Source of the DNA: Thalassospira sp. HF15
GTDB lineage: Bacteria > Pseudomonadota > Alphaproteobacteria > Rhodospirillales > Thalassospiraceae
Assembly: GCF_011806525.1 (NCBI RefSeq)
Contig: NZ_JAAVKI010000006.1
Location: 124,001 to 188,000 of the forward strand
Direction: 5' to 3'
Length of the DNA: 64,000 nucleotides
Shown: one piece after another, positions 16,601 to 24,519 of the stretch
How positions within the stretch are numbered: position 1 is the first letter of the stretch
Layout of the letters: every line of letters starts with the position of its first letter
Made by a program: the position numbers and the translations under genes
The notes under the pieces: model-generated
Told to the model about the DNA's origin: nothing
The model's database searches: none
The model's input: only the letters and a program-made list of their open reading frames with translations

Positions 16601-16613
16601 TGTGAAGGGCTAG
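13605..16613 (+). CDS. leuS: Leucyl-tRNA synthetase, long atypical form
   Basis: 1002 residues. It charges tRNA-Leu with leucine. HIGH is at 59-62 (YPSGVGLHIGHPLGY). The editing domain carries TTRPDTIFGATYMVLAPEH. The KMSKS loop reads KMGKR (771-775), followed by YKNGIPPEEICDQY. The class Ia anticodon-binding and C-terminal domains follow. The inserted segments and the VPVNWCP..LGTVLSNEEV block look like the long LeuRS of Actinobacteria or Bacteroidetes rather than the roughly 860-residue form usual in alphaproteobacteria. The start is TTG 13605 (4 bases after AGGAG) or GTG 13611 (10 bases). Neighbours are not the lptE/holA pair usually beside leuS, which suggests a second or replaced copy. 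Confidence 0.9.
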   Translation: MSVANYQESAQEFEKRWQAYWRENDTYRTPNPGDADFDASKKKSVILDMFPYPSGVGLHIGHPLGYIATDVKARFERMRGKNVLHSMGFDAFGLPAEQFAIQTGQHPRITTEANIENMLRQLQVIGLGHDPHRRFATTDIDYYKWTQWIFLQLFNSFYDPTVEWKGPQGQVISGRARPIAELRPLLESGEWLLDEDGVPQPKSVIGEGTKAEGKDIDRAIDRGRLAYVDEVPVNWCPMLGTVLSNEEVTNEGKSERGDYPVYKRPLKQWMLRITDYADRLVADLEGLDWPNGVVEMQKGWIGRSVGARVNFPVKLSDGADDKIAVYTTRPDTIFGATYMVLAPEHPLVDKLVAEDKKADVAAYRAQASELKAVSAKDDAEREKTGVFIGAHATNPVTGEEIPVWIADYVLMGYGTGAIMAVPAGDQRDFEFAHKFDLPIKATTKPSDAWLKDNAPADAVDADAATLLARYEAEPGAFKLAQVEVGETINSANDEVSLNGLSTPDAKAKIIEWMEAKGIGRGRVQYKLRDWLFSRQRYWGEPFPVLFDVETDQVHGIADAALPVVLPEMTDFKPKSNEDPNSEPEPPLARAKDWMEVTGIVLADGSVLPVEAEVGSTYAHDGAEYEVRAFKRDANSMPNWAGSCWYYLRYFDAKNDAKFASDDAAAYWASSTDANGDALPGAVDLYVGGAEHAVLHLLYSRFWHKVLFDLGYVATPEPFQKLFNQGMITADAYTDARGVYVDIHDVEMRDVDGKKVPFNAKTDEQLITVPGKMGKRYKNGIPPEEICDQYTIDTFRTYEMYMGPLDSSKPWQSDAIVGMMRFLSNVWKVTTQMERTDNVDGKIETLLHKTIAKVTKDVADLRHNTAIAALIELTNALTKQNAVHDDHAKALALMVAPFAPHLGEELMSRMAADEFAAKKSVIKFDWPAFDAEKAKDDEFEVPVQVNGKKRGSVMVAADADQATVEALAKADDNVARHLDGKEIVKVIYVAKPTPKLVNIVVKG

Positions 16614-16637
16614 GGCCTGTTAGCAGGAAACGACAAT

Positions 16638-16673
16638 ACAGGGCGCGTTGCGATGGCAGCGCGCCCTGTTGTG
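16638..16673 (+). terminator. Terminator-like hairpin after leuS
   Basis: ACAGGGCGCG / CGCGCCCTGT forms a perfect 10-bp stem with a 12-base loop, 25 bases after the leuS stop. The following TTGTGGTT is only a weak T-run. Confidence 0.55.
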
Positions 16674-16724
16674 GTTAAAATGATCCATAAATCTCTGTGA
16701 TCAGGATCAAGACCAAGACCAAGA

Positions 16725-17540
16725 TCAAGGTATCAGGCTGATACGCTGCGGCTCACAGCTCTCGGAACGCTCTGCTGGCGGGATGTCGCGTTCAACGATG
16801 CTCACATCCGGTACGAGTTCCGGGTCACGCAGAATGGCGGCCAACGTACCGTTGCAGAGCATGTCATAGATCGCCTGATTGAACTTCTGATGATTGACGA
16901 TGCCAGAGCGGTTTGCCGCAAACAGCGCGAATATGTTTTCGCTGCTGATCGCGACGCTGCTGTTGGCGATGACGTTTTCAAGGCCGAGTTGGGTGCGCAT
17001 GCGCATGCCGCCGACACGCCCGATAATGGCCGCATCTATGCGGTTACTCGCCAGCATTCTGAAAAGCGTGAGATCATCTGGTACGCGCTCATATTCAATG
17101 TCAGGATGGTCTGTAATGAAAGCCGGGTAAAGATAGGCAGAAAGGCCGACCCGTCTTCCGGCAAGGTCGCTCAGATCCTCTACACTGGCATAAAACTTTG
17201 CCGGTTTATAGAAGACCACATTGGCTCGGAGTACGTAGGGGACAGACGCCAGGGATGGTGGGACAGGGGCAAGTGACGGAAAAGCGCCAAATACGTCAAA
17301 AGACCCTTGGGCAAAGTCCTTCAACGCGCGGCGTACCGGCAGTACTTCAATCTCGATATCTTGCCCGGAGTGCTGTGCGACTGCTTTGTAGACTTCAATA
17401 ATCAGACCCTCGTCAGGGCTTTCGATAAAGCTTGGTACATACGGAAACACCACTCTAACTGTCTCAGCTTTGCCCGAATGGGGCAGACTGCCAACCAAGC
17501 CAATGGCGATCAAAGCAATGATTGCAAGACGTTGTGACAT
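16725..17540 (-). CDS. Periplasmic solute-binding protein (SBP_bac_3 type), copy 1
   Basis: 271 residues with a signal peptide (about 1-25, cleavage after GKA). The mature protein starts TVRVVFPYVPSF and shows the two-lobe SBP_bac_3 pattern: G-L-I-I-E-V-Y-K-A-V, VLPVRRAL, ASVPYVLRANVVFY, LAGRRVGLSAYLYPAF and R-I-D-A-A-I-I-G. It is a tandem paralogue of the next gene upstream (17649-18464). No transporter ATPase or permease is nearby, so both could serve a distant transporter or act as sensors or adaptors. Ligand is unknown. Confidence 0.8.
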   Translation of the reverse strand: MSQRLAIIALIAIGLVGSLPHSGKAETVRVVFPYVPSFIESPDEGLIIEVYKAVAQHSGQDIEIEVLPVRRALKDFAQGSFDVFGAFPSLAPVPPSLASVPYVLRANVVFYKPAKFYASVEDLSDLAGRRVGLSAYLYPAFITDHPDIEYERVPDDLTLFRMLASNRIDAAIIGRVGGMRMRTQLGLENVIANSSVAISSENIFALFAANRSGIVNHQKFNQAIYDMLCNGTLAAILRDPELVPDVSIVERDIPPAERSESCEPQRISLIP

Positions 17541-17648
17541 TGCGGTCCCTTAGCTGGAAGACCTTGTTTGTAAGCTTTTGCAGGCACCCCATACATCCAT
17601 GTTGGTGCGAGCCAACAGGAATTCAAAGATTTTCTTCGGCTTTGGCGA

Positions 17649-18464
17649 TCAGTCGCGCAGAAAAGCACTTCTGGGATTGCAGTCCTTGATGATGGCACTG
17701 GGTGGCAATTCGCGTTCGATGATCGCCTGGTCGGGCAGAAGGCTCACGCGGCCAAACAGTTTTGCCAACGTCCCGTCGCACAGCATTTCATAGATCGCCT
17801 TGTTAAAGGCCTTGCGGTTTTCGATGCCGGCACGATCAGCTTTGAAAAGGGTCAGGACATTTTCAGTCGTGACTGGATTGTCCGCGATGGAGATGGTGTC
17901 TTCCAGAGCGAGTGACTCTAGCAGATAGAGACCCGAAAAATGTTCGATGATGGCGGCATCAAGGCGGTCACTTGCGATCATTCGCAACAAGAACTCGTCA
18001 TCTGGCACACGCTCCAGACCGAGTTCCTTACGGTCGACAATAAAGTCGGGATAGTGATAGGCCGATAGTCCGACCCGTCTGCCGTCGAGATCTTCCAGCT
18101 TATCAACGCCGCTTGGTCCAAAGGCCTCTGAACGGTAAAAAATCAGGTTTTCGCGACGATAAAACGGCACGGATGCCAGCGAGACCGGAATTTGTGCAAG
18201 CGACGGAAAAGCCCCCAGGGCGTCATATACGCCGCCCTTAAAGCCTTGAACGGCGCGCCGTACCGGCAGTATTTCTATCGTGATCTCCAAGCCTGACCGC
18301 GCTGCTATTTCCGTATACATATCGACGAAAACGCCCTGGGTGCTGCTTTCTGCCATCAGGGGAATATAGGGAAAGACCACCCGCATCGGTGTCGTCGATG
18401 ATGCCGCCAGTACCTGACTGGTGAGGAGAAAAAGGAAGGCCAGGGCGATGGGAAAGGGGCGCAT
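17649..18464 (-). CDS. Periplasmic solute-binding protein (SBP_bac_3 type), copy 2
   Basis: 271 residues, the same length as its tandem paralogue at 16725-17540. Signal peptide about 1-20 (cleavage near VLA-ASS). Shared blocks include RVVFPYIP, EILPVRRAV, GAFPSLA, SLASVPF, GRRVGLSAYHYPDF, ERVPDDEFLLRM, DRLDAAIIE, IYEMLCDGTLA and ERELPPS. Identity is high in the hinge and lobe-two regions and lower at the ends, so the duplication is not recent. Both share an unusual conserved C-terminal cysteine region (CNP/CEP). The 108-base gap between them has no terminator I can see, so they may be co-transcribed. Confidence 0.8.
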   Translation of the reverse strand: MRPFPIALAFLFLLTSQVLAASSTTPMRVVFPYIPLMAESSTQGVFVDMYTEIAARSGLEITIEILPVRRAVQGFKGGVYDALGAFPSLAQIPVSLASVPFYRRENLIFYRSEAFGPSGVDKLEDLDGRRVGLSAYHYPDFIVDRKELGLERVPDDEFLLRMIASDRLDAAIIEHFSGLYLLESLALEDTISIADNPVTTENVLTLFKADRAGIENRKAFNKAIYEMLCDGTLAKLFGRVSLLPDQAIIERELPPSAIIKDCNPRSAFLRD

Positions 18465-18730
18465 GAAATATGGTGTTGCTTGTTGCCAGCGTGAATGAGA
18501 ACTAGACCACGTTCCGGGCCGCTGTACAAGGTTTGGTCGTCTTTAGGGACCCTTCTTGCAGTGTTTAGGGTATGGCGCGACAATAGGTGGTTTTCGCTCT
18601 GTTTTACTCGCGCCTTGATAGGGTGGCTCAAAAAAACGTGCTGCGGTCGGACTAGAAGGCGCTAAGCAATTGACGGGGCATGACGGGCTGGCTACAAATC
18701 GCCAACCAAGATGTTTGCAAGGTTTTATCA

Positions 18731-20020
18731 ATGAGTCACGGGCGCAAGATTTCAGTTATCGGTTTGGGTTATGTCGGGCTGCCGGTTGCGGTGGCATTTG
18801 GCACCTCAATTGGCCGCACTGTTGCATTCGATATCAATCAGGCGCGTATTGCCGAGCTTAAAGCCGGTCACGATGCAACCGGTGAAGTCGATGACCATGA
18901 ACTGGCGGCGGCCGACCTGCTCTTGACGGCCGACGCAAAGGATCTGGCAAAGGCCGATTTCCATATTGTGACCGTGCCGACCCCGATTGATGGCTCAAAC
19001 CGTCCCGACCTGTCGCCGTTGCGCTCGGCTTCAAAAACCGTTGGCGCCATCCTTAAGAAAGGCGACATCGTTGTTTATGAGAGCACCGTCTATCCCGGTG
19101 CGACCGAAGAAGAATGTGTTCCGATCCTTGAGGAACTCTCAGGTCTTAAAGCTGGTGCCGATTTTACGGTTGGCTATTCGCCGGAGCGGATCAACCCGGG
19201 TGATCGCGAGCACCGTTTCACGACGATTACCAAGGTTGTTTCGGGACAGGATACAGCCACGCTTGATATTGTTGCCGATGTCTATGGCAGTGTCGTCACC
19301 GCAGGCATTCACAAGGCTCCGACCATCAAGGCAGCCGAGGCGGCCAAGGTGATTGAAAACACCCAGCGTGATCTGAACATAGCACTGATGAACGAGCTTT
19401 CGCTGATCTTTGATCGGGCGGGTATTGATACGCGTGACGTGCTTGAAGCCGCTGGCACCAAATGGAACTTCCTGAGATTTACACCGGGGCTGGTCGGCGG
19501 ACACTGCATTGGTGTCGATCCCTATTACCTCACGCACAAATCCGAAGAGCTTGGCTATTATCCGCAGGTGGTTCTGGCCGGTCGTCGGGTGAATGACGGC
19601 ATGGGGGATGTGGTTGCCAACAAGGTTATCCGGGCGCTGCTCCGCGAAGGGGCAACCAAGAACCCGACCGTGACCGTGCTTGGCCTGACCTTCAAGGAAG
19701 ATGTGCCTGATATTCGCAATACGCGTGTAATCGACATCGTCCGGTCCCTTGAAGAGGCTGGCGTCAATGTGCAGGTCCATGACGTGCATGCTGATAAGGA
19801 AGAAGTCGCGCACGAATTTGATGGCCTGAAGCTTTGCTCGGACAGTTGCCTGGAACCTGCCGATGCGATGGTACTGGCCGTGGCGCATAAGGAATATGTT
19901 GCCAAGGGCTGGCCGTTGATTTCCACTCTGCTTAAGGACGGGAAAGGCTTTGTCGCCGATGTCCGCGCTGTTCTGCCGCGTGATGCAGTGCCGAGCGGTA
20001 TTGATCTTTGGCGTCTTTAA
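18731..20020 (+). CDS. UDP-N-acetylhexosamine dehydrogenase (TviB/WbpO/CapL-like)
   Basis: 429 residues from ATG 18731 (AAGG 8 bases upstream). It oxidises a UDP-N-acetylhexosamine to the uronic acid for polysaccharide building blocks, using two NAD+. The NAD-binding VIGLGYVGLPVAVAFG lies at the N terminus, VPTPID and ESTVYPGATEEEC follow, the catalytic cysteine is in VGGHCIGVDPYYL, and the C-terminal dimer/UDP domain has GLTFKEDVPDIRNTR. The sequence is closer to the N-acetyl-type TviB/WbpO group than to UDP-glucose dehydrogenase (based on the SPERINPGDREH region). It opens the polysaccharide locus. Confidence 0.9.
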   Translation: MSHGRKISVIGLGYVGLPVAVAFGTSIGRTVAFDINQARIAELKAGHDATGEVDDHELAAADLLLTADAKDLAKADFHIVTVPTPIDGSNRPDLSPLRSASKTVGAILKKGDIVVYESTVYPGATEEECVPILEELSGLKAGADFTVGYSPERINPGDREHRFTTITKVVSGQDTATLDIVADVYGSVVTAGIHKAPTIKAAEAAKVIENTQRDLNIALMNELSLIFDRAGIDTRDVLEAAGTKWNFLRFTPGLVGGHCIGVDPYYLTHKSEELGYYPQVVLAGRRVNDGMGDVVANKVIRALLREGATKNPTVTVLGLTFKEDVPDIRNTRVIDIVRSLEEAGVNVQVHDVHADKEEVAHEFDGLKLCSDSCLEPADAMVLAVAHKEYVAKGWPLISTLLKDGKGFVADVRAVLPRDAVPSGIDLWRL

Positions 20021-20039
20021 GCCACCGCGCCTATTCGTC

Positions 20040-20399
20040 CTAATATAGGTCCAGTTCGCGCTGCAGCTTCTTTGTCAAACCCTTGGCGACGATGCGGTGC
20101 GAACTTATGATGTGATCTTTCAGGTCCTGATCATTCAGGCCCGGCGCGTCATAGTGTTGTATCCATTTCATACCGCGTGATGCCAGATAGGGGGCAGGCC
20201 GCAGGCCGGGCATGTCTTTTAAAACCTCATAGCCGATCTCGGATGTCTTGAATGTGATGCCAAGTGTCTCATTTGTGGCCCAGCCGCCAATGGCAAACAC
20301 CTTGCCGCCCACCTTCCAGACATCTGCGCCACCCCACTGCACCACATGAGTGGTTTGCGGCAGCGATTTGCAAAAGGCGTTAAACTCGTCCCGGTCCAT
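20040..20399 (-). CDS. MmcQ/YjbR-family protein
   Basis: About 119 residues (MDRDEFNAF start at 20399; an ATG three codons earlier at 20408 is also possible). The family pattern is clear: an N-terminal helix, then a G-A-D-V-W-K-V-G-G-K-V-F-A strand pair, ITFKTSEIGYEVL, PAPYLASRGMKWIQHY and a final helical segment with A-K-G-L-T-K-K. YjbR-like proteins have a CyaY-like DNA-binding fold; cellular role is poorly known. It lies tail to tail with the dehydrogenase and just downstream of the glycosyltransferase operon, possibly as its last gene. Confidence 0.8.
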   Translation of the reverse strand: MDRDEFNAFCKSLPQTTHVVQWGGADVWKVGGKVFAIGGWATNETLGITFKTSEIGYEVLKDMPGLRPAPYLASRGMKWIQHYDAPGLNDQDLKDHIISSHRIVAKGLTKKLQRELDLY

Positions 20400-20434
20400 C
20401 TGATGCATCCCATAGTTGAATACTGAGCAAAATG

Positions 20435-21532
20435 TCAGCTTTGTTCGACAATGCTGGAAACCAAGCGGCTAAGTCTATTGGCAAAACGCTCATTGCTGAA
20501 ATCCTCCTGACACATTTGGTAGGCCGCGTCGCGCATTAACGTCGTCTCCGGTGAGTTGATTGCTGTGATAATCGCATTGGCGAGTTGCCCTGGGTCTTTC
20601 GGCTTACAAAGCCTTCCGGTTTCACCACCTCGTACGACTTCCGGCAGGGTTGCGATGTCACTGGTAATAACAGGCACATTGGCGGCCATCGCTTCGAGCA
20701 CGACAAGCGGTTGGGCTTCGTTGGCGTAGTGACTGGGAAAAATGAATATGTCTGCGTATTCGAAGGCGGCTTGCTTTTTATTGTCTGAGACTGGTCCCAA
20801 ACAGGTTGTTTGTTCGCGTATCTGAAATGTTTCCAGAAGTTCAACGAGATCGGTCTCACTGATGTCGCCTGTTGCGCCTGCGATGGTCAGATCAAACGCA
20901 ATACCTTTTGTACGCAGAATAGAGCAGGCTTTAAGCAGGGTTTCGACACCTTTGGCGTAAAACAGATTGGATAGCCATAAAAGCCGGATCGGATTGTGTG
21001 GCATCCATGGCTCGGTGGGTTTCTGTCGGAACGCGTCGTCGCTCAGGCAGTTGTGAATAAAGACGGATTGGCAGTTTAGGCCGTCTATTTCATAGCGTAA
21101 ACTCTCGCCCAACAGAATTACAGTTTGACCTTTCAATACCGCTTTCTGAAACCATCCAGACCACTTTGATCTTCGCATATTCGGAAGGCCACGGCCGTGT
21201 AGGTGGAGGATCGCAGGGACATGAAAAATCTTTGCCAGCAGGACATAAATGCAGTCGCGATAATAGGCGAAGCCACTTGGCGCAAAGCAGATATAGAGCG
21301 CTTTCGAGCGTGGTAATGCCCAAATCAAACGTAGAAAAAACCAAAACGCCAACGCGATCTTGCGGACAGAAAACTTGCTTACATCAGACAATGTGCGGGC
21401 AAAGCGCATTTCAATGACATGCAGGTCGAAGTCTTTTGCCAAGGCGTCTATTGCAAACTGGTTCATTTTCGCTGCCCCGTGCATGGGCGGAGGTAGCTGA
21501 ACCATTGCGATGATTTTCGGGCGTTTGGTCAT
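20435..21532 (-). CDS. Glycosyltransferase family 4
   Basis: 365 residues from ATG 21532 (AAAGGACG upstream). It has two Rossmann domains: PPPMHGAAKMN near the N terminus, LHLHGRG in the first domain, RLLWLSNLFYAKGVETLLKA at the domain junction, and the GT4 donor site FEYADIFIFPSHYANEAQPLVVLEAMAANVPVITSD with its E-x7-E pattern. It is predicted to transfer a sugar from a nucleotide donor to a growing lipid-linked chain on the cytoplasmic face. Its start overlaps the preceding GT2 gene by 4 bases (ATGA). Specificity cannot be read from sequence. Confidence 0.88.
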   Translation of the reverse strand: MTKRPKIIAMVQLPPPMHGAAKMNQFAIDALAKDFDLHVIEMRFARTLSDVSKFSVRKIALAFWFFLRLIWALPRSKALYICFAPSGFAYYRDCIYVLLAKIFHVPAILHLHGRGLPNMRRSKWSGWFQKAVLKGQTVILLGESLRYEIDGLNCQSVFIHNCLSDDAFRQKPTEPWMPHNPIRLLWLSNLFYAKGVETLLKACSILRTKGIAFDLTIAGATGDISETDLVELLETFQIREQTTCLGPVSDNKKQAAFEYADIFIFPSHYANEAQPLVVLEAMAANVPVITSDIATLPEVVRGGETGRLCKPKDPGQLANAIITAINSPETTLMRDAAYQMCQEDFSNERFANRLSRLVSSIVEQS

Positions 21533-22281
21533 CGCACGTCCTTTCCCGAAAACAAGCGCAATTCGCGGAGCTTGGCAATCGCCGGCCAGACCGACCAAGG
21601 GAGGGCTGGCCGATAATGTTCTAGAACAGAAGCGCGCGTTTGCTGGTAAAGCCCGTCGGGTATCCGTGCGAAGTGGCGGCTATCCGGATTGAGGTTCCGC
21701 TCAATCAATTGTGTGTCGAGCCGACATATGATGGCTTTTGCCAAACAACAAGCGCGTAGATAGAAATCAAGATCAATGCAGCAGGGTAGATCCGTCGCGT
21801 AACCGCCAGCGCGCGCCCAAACGGATCGATGCATGGCAAGTGATGAGTGATGCAGTGGATTACCGATATAAAAGCGGGATGGTGAAAAACGTTGTAACCC
21901 GCCCAAAGTCGGTCGCCGCTGATCTGACCGGGCAAGCGCAAAGACAAGCTGATTGTGGTCGATAGCAAAGGCATCGACTTGCCGGTCCAGTCGACCGGGC
22001 AGGGAAAGGTCATCAATATCCTGAATGGCGACCAGATCGGTCGGGCTGCTTTCAATCGCCAGATTAAGCGCAGCACCGCGTCCGATCTTGCCGGGATGAA
22101 TGAGTTTGAGGCATGGGTTATCTTGCCAGCCCGTTGGTTTGGCAAAGGGTATGGCTGAGCCGTCATCGACAATGACGACATGATCATCGGGGCCAAGTAT
22201 CTGGCCAAGATTGGCGAAATAAGGATCCAGAAACGCATCGCCGTCGCGCACGGTTGTAATGATTGTTATGGGATCACGCAT
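21529..22281 (-). CDS. Glycosyltransferase family 2
   Basis: 250 residues. It has the GT-A fold with ITIITTVRDGDAFLDPYFANLG, the VIVDDGSA motif, GRGAALNLAIESS and the QDIDD metal-binding motif; a later H-H-S-S-L-A-M-H-R-S-V-W and AGGYATDLPC-C-I-D-L-D-F acceptor region complete the family. The start is taken as ATG 22281 (GGGG 8-11 bases upstream); a GTG at 22290 is also in frame. It overlaps the stop of the upstream 505-residue protein gene by 8 bases and overlaps the next glycosyltransferase by 4 bases. Confidence 0.88.
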   Translation of the reverse strand: MRDPITIITTVRDGDAFLDPYFANLGQILGPDDHVVIVDDGSAIPFAKPTGWQDNPCLKLIHPGKIGRGAALNLAIESSPTDLVAIQDIDDLSLPGRLDRQVDAFAIDHNQLVFALARSDQRRPTLGGLQRFSPSRFYIGNPLHHSSLAMHRSVWARAGGYATDLPCCIDLDFYLRACCLAKAIICRLDTQLIERNLNPDSRHFARIPDGLYQQTRASVLEHYRPALPWSVWPAIAKLRELRLFSGKDVR

Positions 22282-23791
22282 TGCTATCACCCCACGCGAT
22301 GGTCAGGTTAGCGCTGTTTCCGTGATTTTGTCTCGCGCTGATCCGCGTGGCCGGGCCAGCGGCACTGAATGCGGCCTGTTGCACGATCTGCAGTGGCGCA
22401 TTTGCGGTCAATTTTACACCGATTTCTGGGCAGATAATGGTGTTTTCTGCCATCTGAGACAGTCCAGCATTACTATCAATGAGAATTCGGAAGAGATCGA
22501 CTTTATCAGCTTCATGATCGGGAAGATGTTCGGAGATGATGACGCGCGTGTTTTGAAAGTCGATCTGTCGATGACCGACAATACCGGCAAGCTCGAACCG
22601 TATATCAATTCTGTTGTCTGATACGCGGCCAGCGCTGAGAAAGCGGGAAAATGCGGCCTCGCCAATGGCGGGAAGCGGGTTTGAGGCTGGTCCATAAAGG
22701 CTTGGGACAGCCTGCTCACCGCCGGTTGGTGGCATCAGGATGTGCGCTGATTTTCCCTGTCCCGTGACAATCACCGGTACGCCGGAAACATCGAACCCCT
22801 GCCTGCCGCAAAGCGCCATTTGCGCGTGATAGTTGGGAGATGAAAACTGCGCAATTGGAGCGGCGTCGTGGATTTCCGGTGCCGGGCGCTTGCGATCTTG
22901 GACGGCTGGAAGTTGTGAGGCTTTCAGCAGCCAATAGCCTGTAAAGGCAAGGTAGTCGTCATGGCGGTTGTAGCTATACCATCCCGGTGTTTGCGGGTTG
23001 TCGGGGCCGGGAGTATCAGACAAGGGTGCTGGTGAAAGCAGGTTCAGGGGGAGTTGGCCTGACTTGAGAAGTGCGTCTTCAATTCGAAACAGAACGCCAT
23101 CGGCTGCCTCAAAGTATCCCTTTTTCGTCAAGGCATACAGCGCGCAGGCCGCGCCAAAACTCTGTCCTGCACCGCGCCCGAGCAGATTTGCATAGCCGTG
23201 TGTGCCTGTCAGCTGTGCAATCAGCGCTGTTGCTCGATCCGCGATGCGTTGATGTCGCGTATTTCCGCTATCGGTTAATAGGGCTGTGCAAAAGGCGTGA
23301 TATTGCGTGGAAAAACAATTGGGTCGGTCGAAGAAGACCGGCGTGCGCCAATAGCGATGCAAGATAAAGGCGAAATGGGCAAGGTTGATGAGCTTTGACG
23401 TAAGTCCCGCGCGTCGTTTGTGTCGGTTGACGAGGCCAAGCATCTGCCAGTTGGCAACATCGGGGCATTGATGTTTGGTATCTCGAAGAATTTCGGCGAT
23501 GGTTTCGCGGGGTATCCCCGGTGTATCGCGCAACGCGTATTCGATGAACTCGCGGTGATATGTTTCGGCGGGCTGCTCCGAATTCAGGGCATCCAATGCG
23601 CGTTCAATGTTCTGGGAGAACTGATCTGGGTTGATACGGCTCCAGAGATTTACAGCAAAGGCCTTGGCGTAGAAGTCGGGGTTTTCGAATTGGCCGTTTG
23701 CGCGTTGGCGTTTAGCGAGATCATCTGCGATCCTGTAGGCCAAGCTTTGGCAGCGATGGCGAAGGTCTTGGTGGTCTAGTGAAAATGACAT
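22274..23791 (-). CDS. Unrecognised polysaccharide-locus protein, helical toroid plus beta domain
   Basis: 505 residues with no signal peptide. The first 300 residues are helical, with repeated aromatic/Gly-rich turns such as KRQRANGQFENPDFYAKAF, RGAGQSFGAACALYALTKKGYFEAADG and WYSYNRHDDYLAFTGYWLL, like an (alpha/alpha) toroid of the kind used by polysaccharide lyases and hydrolases. The last 180 residues are beta-rich (SPNYHAQMALCGRQGFDVSG, PVIVTGQGKSAHIL). That layout recalls heparinase/alginate-lyase-type enzymes but I cannot see a family signature. The start has a GGAGGTC site. It overlaps the upstream 247-residue gene by 16 bases and the next GT2 by 8, so all are coupled. Confidence 0.6.
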   Translation of the reverse strand: MSFSLDHQDLRHRCQSLAYRIADDLAKRQRANGQFENPDFYAKAFAVNLWSRINPDQFSQNIERALDALNSEQPAETYHREFIEYALRDTPGIPRETIAEILRDTKHQCPDVANWQMLGLVNRHKRRAGLTSKLINLAHFAFILHRYWRTPVFFDRPNCFSTQYHAFCTALLTDSGNTRHQRIADRATALIAQLTGTHGYANLLGRGAGQSFGAACALYALTKKGYFEAADGVLFRIEDALLKSGQLPLNLLSPAPLSDTPGPDNPQTPGWYSYNRHDDYLAFTGYWLLKASQLPAVQDRKRPAPEIHDAAPIAQFSSPNYHAQMALCGRQGFDVSGVPVIVTGQGKSAHILMPPTGGEQAVPSLYGPASNPLPAIGEAAFSRFLSAGRVSDNRIDIRFELAGIVGHRQIDFQNTRVIISEHLPDHEADKVDLFRILIDSNAGLSQMAENTIICPEIGVKLTANAPLQIVQQAAFSAAGPATRISARQNHGNSANLTIAWGDSNA

Positions 23792-24519
23792 GTGACCTCC
23801 AACACCAGCGACTGACCGGATTTAAGCTCGTTTAACGGCACCGCTTGTAGTTCTGGGCAACGGCGCCCCATACGTTCACGTAGCCGCCACAATAGTCTTT
23901 TGATAGGTGGAATGCGCCAGAGAGAACGTGAAAGGCTGTCCGGTGCGGAAAGCGTGAAAAGGCGATTTGCCCAGCGCAGCCAGACCTGATCAACCGGGTC
24001 ACGGGCCAGGAGACGGGCATGAATGATCCAGTGATCGTCCCGGTCACGCAGATACATGTATGGATCGAAGCGACCTGCACCGTCAGCTTGATCAAGCGTG
24101 ACGGTTATGTTCGCGCCATCATGACCGATGAGCTTCACATCTTTGGCGGGATAAAGGCGGTATTTGTCACTGTTGGTGTGGTGAACAAGCTGGTTGGCAA
24201 TGATCCCATGCTTGACGGGGTTTTTGTCAAACACCAGCCGGATGACCGCATCTTGCAGCAGAATGTCGTCGCGTGCCTTGACTGAAAGCCGAAGTCTGAT
24301 CTGGTTTGCTGAGGTTTGGTCCGTTGTGTATGTGATCTGTAAGCGGCCGCCCGACAGGTCCCAAGTGTCGCCTTCATGTATGGCGTTTCTGGATTGATCG
24401 GTGAGCGTCACAAAGGAATGCCGGTCTGAGCATTCCAGCCCCCATGGCCCAAAGCGGATGTCACCATATTGCCCCCTGATCATCTTGTTGTCTGTGATGG
24501 TTGCGGTCAGTTTCTTCAT
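23776..24519 (-). CDS. Unrecognised polysaccharide-locus protein, beta-rich
   Basis: 247 residues from ATG 24519 (MKKLTATITDNKM), chosen because it forms an ATGA overlap with the flippase stop. The sequence alternates short hydrophobic and polar stretches (RLQITYTTDQ, IRLRLSVKARDDILLQDAVIRLVF, ANITVTLDQADGAG, DHWIIHARLLA), as in a beta-sandwich. A basic helix near 200-225 (RIPPIKRLLWRLRERMGRR) could touch a membrane. There is no signal peptide. It precedes the 505-residue toroid-like protein with a 16-base overlap. The pair may act together, possibly in sugar modification (inference only). Confidence 0.6.
   Translation of the reverse strand: MKKLTATITDNKMIRGQYGDIRFGPWGLECSDRHSFVTLTDQSRNAIHEGDTWDLSGGRLQITYTTDQTSANQIRLRLSVKARDDILLQDAVIRLVFDKNPVKHGIIANQLVHHTNSDKYRLYPAKDVKLIGHDGANITVTLDQADGAGRFDPYMYLRDRDDHWIIHARLLARDPVDQVWLRWANRLFTLSAPDSLSRSLWRIPPIKRLLWRLRERMGRRCPELQAVPLNELKSGQSLVLEVTCHFH

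Noticed and set aside
16638-16673. The hairpin after leuS as a recombination site
   Set aside because: A perfect stem directly after a stop codon is explained more simply as a terminator, although its T-run is weak.
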